Origin: Symbiodinium natans
Lineage: Eukaryota > Sar > Dinophyceae > Suessiales > Symbiodiniaceae
Length of the DNA: 64,000 nt
Direction of reading: 5' to 3'
NCBI GenBank assembly: GCA_905221605.1
Contig: CAJNDS010002517.1
Span: forward strand, 295,001-359,000
Below the pieces are notes generated by a model. That model ran no database searches. It was given only the letters and a program-made list of their open reading frames with translations, and was not told the origin of the DNA. Positions 56,601 to 64,000 of this stretch are shown here, one piece after another (the stretch's first letter is position 1; every line of letters starts with the position of its first letter). Both the position numbers and the translations under genes were made by a program.

Positions 56601-59600
56601 GAAGCAGAACTAGATGGATTCGGGGGAATTTCTTCCCTTAGAAGTTTCCCTCAAAATCTGACCTTTGTCATGCCTTGCACCCCTAAGGCCGCAAACCCAA
56701 AATCCTCTTGAAACCCTAGAACCCTAACTGATACCTCTTCGCATTCAGTGCTTCATGATGTAGCCATCAGGCATTTGCAACCAGAGTGGTGCGAGTGGAG
56801 GGTTTCTGGGGGCTTTGGGGTTTTGGGTTTTATAAACCCTAATCCCTAAACCCTAAACCCCAAACCCGAAACCCCAAACCCTAAACCCTAAACCCTCAAC
56901 CCTAAACCCTACAGGTTTTATAGATTCTAGCCCCCCCCCCCCCCCCCCCCCCCCCCCAAAAAAACAAAAAGAAGGTGGGTGGCACGGACGAGCCCGCGGA
57001 GTATCCTCCAGTGGAGCCCTGCGGTTCGGACTTCGAGGCCGCCAACCGCGCCAGGCCCCGGGGCAGCGTGAAGTTGGGGGTGTAGGGTTTAGGGTTTAGG
57101 GTTTAGGGCTTAGGGTTAGGGGTTTAGGGTTTGGGGTTTAGGGTTTGGGGTTTAGGGTTTAGGGTTCACCAAACGCCCAAAGAATCCCATAGCATTGGTT
57201 TGCTTTTCATACGACAAGACCCCCAAGAACAACAAACCCTAAAGACCAAACCCCGACAGTCCCCTGCTCGAACTACAGTCAGAATAGATATCCACAGACA
57301 TTCATGACATAAAGATCTTTGGATTGCAGTCTAGGTCTTAACCTTTGGATTAGAGTTTGGGCGCTACATCTTCGATTAGAGTTTAGGCGCGAAGGTATTG
57401 CTCAACACCACAAAGCCAAGCAGGCACCGACCCTAAGCCCTGAACCCTAAACCCCCTGAGGCCATCTAAGCCCTTTATTTGTGCTGTGCTTTTTGGAATC
57501 GACACGGCCAAGATGCTTGTGTAAGTTGGGATGTTTCCTTTTGAGCTCCTCTGCAGGTTACCTTCCAGTCCGACGTAGTCGAGCTGGATGGGTCTAACTT
57601 CGCAACGAGCAGAGTGACGTCCTCCACGAAGCATCTCAGTCGGCGGCGCCGTTTTCCTAGGAAAAACGCCAAGGCCGCGCCCAAGCGTGGCAGCAACAAG
57701 AAGTCTACGCACCAGGGCAGAATACTTGTTGTCAAGTCTCAGAAATCGGGGCAGCGAGTCTTTCTGCCTTTGCGAAAGAAGAGCACACGAGCTGGCGGTC
57801 CTCCAGCCCCTGAAAGCAGCGCCAAGACCAGCAAAGCTCTGACCAAGCATGAGAGTTTAGGCGCTAAACCCTGGATTAGGGTTCAGGCCCTAAACTCTGG
57901 ATTTGGATGTGGGCCCTACACCCTCAATTAGGGCTCAGGCCCTACACCCTGCATTCTAAGAGCCCCTAAGAGCCCCTGGACTCTTAACCCTAAACCCTGA
58001 AACCCTAAACCCTAAACCCTAAACCCTAAACCCTAAACCCCTGCTCAGCCGCCCGAGTCTTCCAAAAGGTGGCCGCAAGCTGATGGCCAGCGGCTGGCCT
58101 TAGCCCCTCGGGATGCCCAGAGCTTTCTCTTGGGGTTTATAGGTTTTGGGTTTAGGGTTTAGGGTTAGGGTAGGGTTCAGAGTGTAGGGATACAGGGTTC
58201 AGGATTATCGCTACTTATATTTAAAAAGTATATACTTTTTTCCGGGGTCTACTCCAAAAGTCGGGTCGAAACCCTAAATTGCCTAGGACCCTTGCTTTGA
58301 TTTGCTTTAGCCCCTCCATATCCATACCTGCAGGTTCATCAAAGTTTACAAGCACTGCTGTGAAAGGAGGCTAGCTCTTGGTCTATTCTGGATACTTTCT
58401 AACCCTACAACCGGGAGCCCTGTATCCTCAAACCCTCCTAAACCCTCTAAGCCTTGAGCCCTAAACCCTAAACCTCCAAAACATCCTACGCCTCCTAAAC
58501 CCTAAACCCTAATCCCTCTCCCTCCCCGTAGATTGGGGTTGAATTGAAGGACCTGAAGATGGTGTAGAGCTTTCGCTGCCCAGAATCCTGGGGCGGCCCC
58601 CGTTCAGGGTTTAGGGTTTAGGGTTTAGGGTTTAGGGTTTAGGGTTTTGGGTTTAGGGGCCCTAGTCTAGGCCATGTCGGCTTGGGACTGAGCCCTGAGC
58701 ACCCGAAGTTTCCCCAAGCACGCGACAGTCAAGACCTTGCGGTCTTGCCGGTTGTGGGGGATTTCGGGCTTCAGGGCTTCAGGTTTCGACCTAAACCCTA
58801 AGCCCTAAACCCTAAACCCTAAGCCCTAAACCCTAAACCCTCACCCCTGAACCCTAAACCCTACCCTAAATCCTAAACCCTAAGCCCTAAGCCCTAAGCC
58901 CTAAACCCTAAACCCTAAACCCAAATCGGGCTCCAATGAGGTGGCACACTCGGCCGCAGGATGGATCTCGCGCCTGCCCCCTGTTCTGCAAGAGGGTTTA
59001 GGGTTTAGGGTTTAGGGTTTAGGGTCTTGGGTTTAGGGTTTCGGGTTTCGAGTCGGGAACTAGGGAAGGCCACATAACTCCGAAACACAATGCCTTAAAG
59101 CCGGACTCCTGAGCCCCCGTAAACAGCCCTTGAGAGCCCATGAAAAGACGTAAAACACTAGACTCGCCACCAAACCCTTAAGAACCCCTTTCAATCAAGA
59201 CATCACAACCGCCAACCCCAAAACCCCTGAACCCCTGAACCCCTAAGCCCTAAACCCTAAACCCTAAACCCTAAACCCTAAACCCTAAACCCTAAACCCT
59301 AAACCCTAAACCCTAAACCCTAAACCCTAAACCCTACACGCAGCAGGTACCTCTCAAGTGTGCCCTATGGAGGACGGGCCTTCGATGGAGCTTCCAAGGT
59401 ACACTCGGCGCCTCGCTTGAGACTGTTTTTTTTCTTTTTGTTGGGGGGGGGGGGGGGGGGGGGGGGTTTGGGGTTTGGGGTTTAGGGTTTAGTGTGTAGA
59501 TTAAGATGGCTAGGGGGGCATTATGGATTTGTATAGGAAAGTGTTTGGGTCCCGCGAGGCGACACGTTGCCGAAAACAATTTCTTGTAGTTAGTTTGTGT

Positions 59601-62600
59601 CCTGTATTCAAAGGACGAATATGTCAACTCGCATAATTTTGGATGGTTCTTGAGATTCTTGCAATTGGGGCTGGGTAGACTCCATTCTTAAAGGATTGGG
59701 CTAGCCAGGTGCAAAACGAAACGTGGCCGGTACTACTTTTCTTGCAATTTGGGGCCTGCCCCCCCCCCCCCCCCCCCCCCCCCAAGCCCCCCTGGTTTAG
59801 GGTTTAGGGTTTACAAGTTCGGGTTTAGGGTTTAGGGTTTAGGGTTTAGGGTTTAGGGTTTAGGGTTTAGGGTTTAGGGTTTAGGGTTTAGGGTTTAGGG
59901 TTTAGGGTTCAGGGTTCAGGGTTTAGGGTTTAGGGTTTAGGGTTTAGGGTTTAGGGTTTAGCGTTCAGGGTTTAGGGTTTAGGGTTTAGGGTTTAGGGTT
60001 TTGGGTTTAGGGTTTAGGGCCCCCCCGTCAGGGGTGGTCTGGGTTTAAGAGGGTTGAATATGTGGCTTCCAAAGGTGCTTTGGATGGATTAGCTGACGTA
60101 AACTCGGCTTGTCAGCTGTATTTAGACAACAACTGGAAAAACTCACAATCATATCACTAGGGCTTAGGGTTTTTAGGGTTTAGGGTTTAGGGTTAGGGTT
60201 TAGGGCAATCATATCACTACAGTTTCTATTCTTTTTCTCTTGAGGGTTTCGGGTTTGGGGTTTGGGCCGGGGAAGAGGGTGGTTCCCTACTTGAAGTACC
60301 CTAAACCCTAAATTCTAAACCATATTTCTTAAGTACCCATGAGCCGCTGAACCCCCAAACCCGAAACCCTAAACCCTAAACCCTAAACCCTAAACCCTAA
60401 ACCCTAAACCCTAAAGCGTTGTGCCATGACGGTTTATGGCAAGTTTATGGGCCCGAAGACCCCCGAGCGCCACGACCAAACCCTCTAAGCCAAAAATGGT
60501 GTGTAGGGTTTGGGGATGAGGGTTTAGGGTATAGGGTTTGGGGTTTAGGGTTTAGGGTTTAGGGTTTAGGGTTTAGGGTTTAGGGTTTAGGGCTCCTAAA
60601 CACAGTTTTGTGGAGTGACACCACCTCCCAAAAGTGTTTTTTCAATGTGGTCTTTCAGGGTGGAGAACGCCCTCTGGGTGAGGAAGTTTCGGGTTGAGGG
60701 TGCTAGGGTTTGAGGGTTTTAGGGTCTAGGGTTTAGGGTTTAGGGTCTAGGGTTTAGGGTTTAGGGGTTGAGGTTTAGGGGGGTTTAGGGTTTAGGGTTG
60801 AGGTGGTCTGCTTGGGATCGCCGCACTTCATTGCCAACAACACGGTGTACAAAGCGCTGAGCTATCTCGAGAGCCGCCCGGGCGTTCAACTCCCCAAACG
60901 GTAGGGTGTAGGGCTTAGGGTCTAATTAGGGTTTAGGGTTTAGGGTACTTGTAACCCAATTCTAAGTGTAGCTTTTACCCCTTTGTACGCCCCTTAAGTA
61001 ACCTAATAGGGTTAAAATTGGGTTATAAGTACAGTTCTAATTGGGTTACTCAGCACCGTGAACCTCCAAGTAGGATTTTGGCCTAAGGTTGTTCAAGGTT
61101 TAAATACTGAGCCTGAGAAGCTCTAGCAGGATTTAGGGCTTTTTTAAAGTTCAAAAACATTATAAATCCCTAACCTTGGCGGGATTAGACTTGCTTAAGG
61201 CCTAAGGACTAAACCCCGAAACCCCCAAACCCGCAGCCCCACGCCCTAAATCCCTTAGCCCCCACCCCCTAAATCCCCGAGCCCCTAAAGTCCAAATCCC
61301 TAAGGCCTAAATCCGTAAATCTCCGCACCTTAACCGCACACCATAAACTCCCTGAAGATCTGAACCTTTAGACGCTAAAACCTGCAAGTCCGAAAGCCTA
61401 ACCTTAATTCCTAAATCCTAAATTCCCAACACTAAAATCCTTGAATCCTAAACCCCAAAACCCGAAAAAACGAAACATATTCTTTTTCTTGTGCGTTAGG
61501 TTCCCCATTTGGTAGCCCCATTAACCCAAAAACGCGAGCACCCGTTTCATCTTTAGCGGTTTAGGGTTTAGGGTTTAGGGCAGACTTTTCTTCCCGAAGC
61601 TCTCTAAGCTCCCTACCGGGCAACCTAGTCGTCAGCAGCCGAGCCTTTCGGATGCTGTGGCGGGGTGGGGGCGGGGGGGCGGGGCGGGGTCCACGCTTGG
61701 GGTTTTGGGTAGAGGTTTACTTCTCTTAACCCTAATTAAACCCTGAGGGTATAGGTTTCGGGTGTGTTTTCTCTGGTTCGAGCGGAGGTTCAAGCAACGG
61801 GGGCAGTGGCTTGTTGTACACTCGAACTCTAAAATCTTAAACCCGAAGACCTGAACTCCTAAACCCTTAGATCTCTCAACCCTAAACCCTAAACCCTAAA
61901 CCCCCCGTTATCCTTGAATCCTAGAGCCGCATAAGCCCTCCCCAGAACTCCATGTTGCCCTCTTTCTTTCTTCTTTTTGTTTTGTTTTTGGTTTTTTTGG
62001 TGGGGGGGGGGGGGAGGTTATGCCCCCATATTTAGGGTGTTATCACCTACTGTGTTTTTGGTTTGTATGGTTTGAGAGTGGCAGATAAACCCTCAACGTT
62101 GAACCCTCGGCGTAAACCCTGAACCCTTTAACCCTCGACCCTAAACCCTTAAACCCTAAATCCTGGGATGTTCACCCTTACACTAACAGTCCTTACTAGG
62201 GATTATAGCACCCCCTACAGCAATCCCTATTTATGGACTGTTAGTAGAAGGGGGAACATCCCAAACCCTTACAAGCTCTAAACCCCAAACCCCAAACCCC
62301 AAACCCCAAAAACCCCAAACCCCCCCAAACCCCAAACCCCAAACCCCAACCCCACCCCCCCAAACCCCAAACCCCAAACCCCAAACCCCAAACCCCAAAC
62401 CCCAAACCCCAACCCCAGACCCCAGACCCCAAACCCCAAACCCTAAACCCCAAACCCCAAACCCCAAACCCCCACCCAACCTTGGGGTCTTACAAGCCCC
62501 TAAACCCTCAACCCTAAACCCTAAACCCTAAAGATCCTCCAACTAAGCCAGAGGCCGCGCAGAGCGCAGCCTGCCGGAAAACGTGCGCTTCCTCTGCGCA

Positions 62601-64000
62601 GGATCCTTAGGACCCCCCCTCCCCACCCTCCTGTTGGCCGAGGGTTTAGGGTTTAGGGTTTAGGGTTTAGGGTTTAGGGTTTAGGGTTTAGGGTTTAGGG
62701 TTTAGGCTTCGTTCATGCAAAGCCAAAACAAGCCTAGACCCCAAGCCCTAGTGAACGCCTCGGCGTGTGGTGAGGGTTTACTCGGGTCTGAGAGCGGCAC
62801 CCGCAAAGCGATTACCCTCGACATCCGTACCGAGCTGCGCAGGTAAGGGGTTCGGGGCTTGAGGTTTTGGGGTTTAGGGTTTAGGGCTAGGGTTTAGGGT
62901 TCAGGGATTAGGGTATAGGGTTTAGGTTTTAGGATGTCGATGTTTCCGCTTAGACTGTGCTTGGGGTACAGGTCGGGTCCATGGGCTGGAGCTTGGCGGG
63001 CTTCGCGTCTGAGATGTAGGGTTTTAGGGTTTAGGGTTTAGGGTTTAGGGTTTAGGGTTAGGGTTTAGGGTTTAGTGTTTAGAGTTTAGGGTTTAGGGTT
63101 TTGGGTTTCGGTTTTAGGGTTTAGGCTTTAGGGTGTAGGATTTAGGGTTTAGGGCTCTGCTTGGTGCACAAAGATGACACCCCTCCACCTTGTCAACCCT
63201 ACACCCGCAAACACCCCAAAAAAGCACCAAAAACTCCCAAAACCCCCAAATACCCCCAAACCCCCCAAACACTAGAAAGGAAAAGCCGAGAAGAACAAAG
63301 AAGCAAAAACCTAAAAGGGCCTAAACCCAGGTCGGCTCCAAGGGCACGCGCGCTGGGGTGGCCTCGGACCCCCTGGGCTTGCAGGGAGATTTGGAGTTCA
63401 GGGCTTCAGGCTTTTCAGCTACGAAGGAAAAGCCCGAAATTGGTAACGGGGGGCGGGGGCAGCTTATCATCCCAAATCTCACTGGGGGGTTTGCAAAAAT
63501 TGGGGACTCTTAAAATAGCCCCCCAAATAGCGGGATTCCCTTAATACAAGGCTGCAAGGATCCCGGTAAGGTACCCTCAATTTCGGAAACCCCAACTGCC
63601 TTAACGCCCCAAGTGAGATCTTGAGTGCTTTCTATCCTGACCCCTAACAAGCCCCGAGCCCAAGGATCGTAAAAGTGCGTTCCTTAGGGGGATCCCCTCT
63701 CCCCGAAGAACCCTACTTGGAGGTTTAAAGTACTTAGTAACCCAATTATAATTGCACTTCCAACCCAAATATAGCCCTACTAGGGCACTTAAGGGGCTTA
63801 TAGTGGGTCATAGCTACACTTATAATTGGGTTACGAGTACCCTAAACCCGAAACCCTAAAACCTAGACCCTAAACCCTGCAAGTACCCGGAACCTCCAAG
63901 TAATCTCAGCATGAGAGGACATGACGAAAGGCGCGTATGCATTCTGCGGCGCGGCGCCAGATGACGAGTCGCCCCTCCCAACAGAGCCGAGCGACGTTGG
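53637..64000 (+). CDS. Alpha/beta-hydrolase fold protein, 3'-partial, split into many exons
   Basis: Proposed exons: 53637-53742, 54603-54654, 55367-55425, 58941-58975, 59347-59398, 60803-60872 (or to 60900), 62554-62597, 62793-62842; less certain are 63331-63384 and 63931 to the edge. Family features in order: RPLALIVPGFLGDCGDFEEL (first strand and oxyanion region), AKAVVAPISWWHWVP, IGGRSMRPMLERIDHAVSQ, then the nucleophile elbow VAHSAAGWISRL with its serine codon at 58950-58952. These are followed by YLSSVPYGGRAFDGASK, VVCLGSPHFIANN and LPENVRFLC. The order matches plant and cyanobacterial hydrolases with HSAGGW and LGSPH motifs. A linker of about 10-15 residues before the elbow was not found. 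The acid and histidine of the triad were not assigned. The 3.5-kb gap before the elbow contains exons of a different protein. Confidence 0.6.
54487..54590. repeat. CCCTAAA array before hydrolase exon 54603
   Basis: About 13 units, ending within 15 bp of the acceptor. Confidence 0.9.
54780..55200. other. AT-rich island with TA microsatellites
   Basis: Base composition is far more AT-rich than the surroundings, with TATATATATA runs at about 54929-54940 and 55158-55178 and many TGTGTTTACA-type segments. It lies in a hydrolase intron. No coding signal was seen. Confidence 0.6.
56203..58567 (+). CDS. Unrecognised basic protein, possibly nested in the hydrolase gene
   Basis: Exons: 56203-56278 (YNVVDFLTDLFDNPGGFLKA), 56975-57067 (EPAEYPPVEPCGSDFEAANR), 57557-57850 (SDVVELDGSNFATSRV, then a Lys/Arg-rich segment), 58049-58104 or so (PPESSKRWPQ), 58532-58567 (IGVELKDLKMV then TAG). 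Junctions after the first exon are phase 0; donors are GT, GT and GA, then GC. The third exon is long for this window and strongly basic (HLSRRRRFPRKNAKAAPKRG), suggesting a nuclear or nucleic-acid-binding protein. The 5' end was not found. It may be a separate gene inside the hydrolase intron 55426-58940, or an insertion domain of the hydrolase; the stop codon favours a separate gene. Confidence 0.5.
59246..59335. repeat. CCCTAAA array before hydrolase exon 59347
   Basis: About 13 perfect units ending 12 bp before the exon. Confidence 0.9.
59793..60018. repeat. Long TTTAGGG array
   Basis: About 30 units with rare TTCAGGG variants; a C-tract of about 24 lies just upstream. Confidence 0.9.
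60946..61074. mobile_element. MITE family 2 copy, left tip missing
   Basis: It starts within TACTTGTAACCCAATTCTAA and ends CCGTGAACCTCCAAGTAGG. The left tip has been replaced by a TTTAGGG block. Confidence 0.65.
62164..62264. mobile_element. MITE family 1 copy
   Basis: A 101-bp foldback beginning TGGGATGTTCACCCTTACAC and ending AAGGGGGAACATCCCAA, with CTAACAGTCCTTACTAGGG in the left arm and ATGGACTGTTAG in the right. Confidence 0.8.
62276..62480. repeat. CCCCAAA array
   Basis: About 28 units of CCCCAAA with a few CCCCCCAAA and CCCAGA variants, adjoining a MITE family 1 copy. The Gly/Trp/Phe-rich ORFs on the minus strand are artefacts. Confidence 0.85.
62641..62705. repeat. TTTAGGG array after a hydrolase exon
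   Basis: Nine perfect units about 40 bp downstream of the exon ending near 62597. Confidence 0.85.
63713..63902. mobile_element. MITE family 2 copy with a telomere-like insertion
   Basis: It begins CTACTTGGAGGTTTAAAG and ends CCGGAACCTCCAAGTA. The right arm is interrupted at about 63840-63886 by CCCTAAACCCGAAACCC and further CCCTAAA variants. GAGTACCC before and AAGTACCC after the insert look like a duplicated target. Confidence 0.75.

Noticed and set aside
57383-57850. 155-codon minus-strand ORF
   Set aside because: It is antisense to the basic exon 57557-57850, whose plus-strand frame joins neighbouring exons in phase.
62231-62479. Gly-Phe-Val-Trp-rich minus-strand ORF
   Set aside because: It is a translation of the CCCCAAA array.

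Overview
The window looks like nuclear DNA of a dinoflagellate. Four things support this: telomere-type TTTAGGG/CCCTAAA repeats scattered through every intron and spacer; introns that mostly start with GC (some GA or GT) and end with AG, usually with the next exon starting in G; a pentatricopeptide gene made of near-identical ISFNAGISACEK-type units of the kind common in Symbiodiniaceae; and GC-rich intronless ORFs next to repeat-dense spacers. The species cannot be named from the sequence.

Most real coding sequence lies in exons of 20-100 bp, so long-ORF searches miss it. Joining exons by homology and reading phase gave the following layout. (1) 1-33857: ribosomal protein L3 (uL3), 5' end outside the window, 19 visible exons whose phases all close. 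Its intron 12625-21423 holds a complete same-strand BTB-BACK-F5/8C gene of the BTBD9 architecture (13618-20680, 12 exons, 402 codons plus stop, all phases close). Its last intron (22822-33785, about 11 kb) holds GC-rich satellites, an intronless Lys/Asp/Ser-rich protein gene (25893-27443) and a frame-broken Helitron Rep-helicase gene (28814-33065). (2) 37478-42587: a small BTB-domain gene. (3) 47645-49213: a PPR protein with 13 full repeats whose tail is broken by a MITE. (4) 53637 to the right edge: an alpha/beta-hydrolase gene in pieces. Between two of its exons lie exons of an unrecognised basic protein with its own stop codon (56203-58567), possibly a second nested gene.

The rest is mobile or repetitive: a 619-bp element with 29-bp perfect terminal inverted repeats and an internal 12-bp minisatellite; at least four foldback MITE families in several copies; and telomere-like blocks, two of which interrupt MITE copies. 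The blocks have a strong polarity. Exons are usually preceded by CCCTAAA and followed by TTTAGGG, so introns tend to carry complementary ends. This polarity, the AGG|...AGG| intron boundaries and the nested genes are the most unusual features here.

All exon calls were made by eye, without alignment or transcript data. The RPL3 and BTBD9-like models are the firmest, because family similarity and reading phase agree throughout. The hydrolase and the 56-58 kb gene are less complete.
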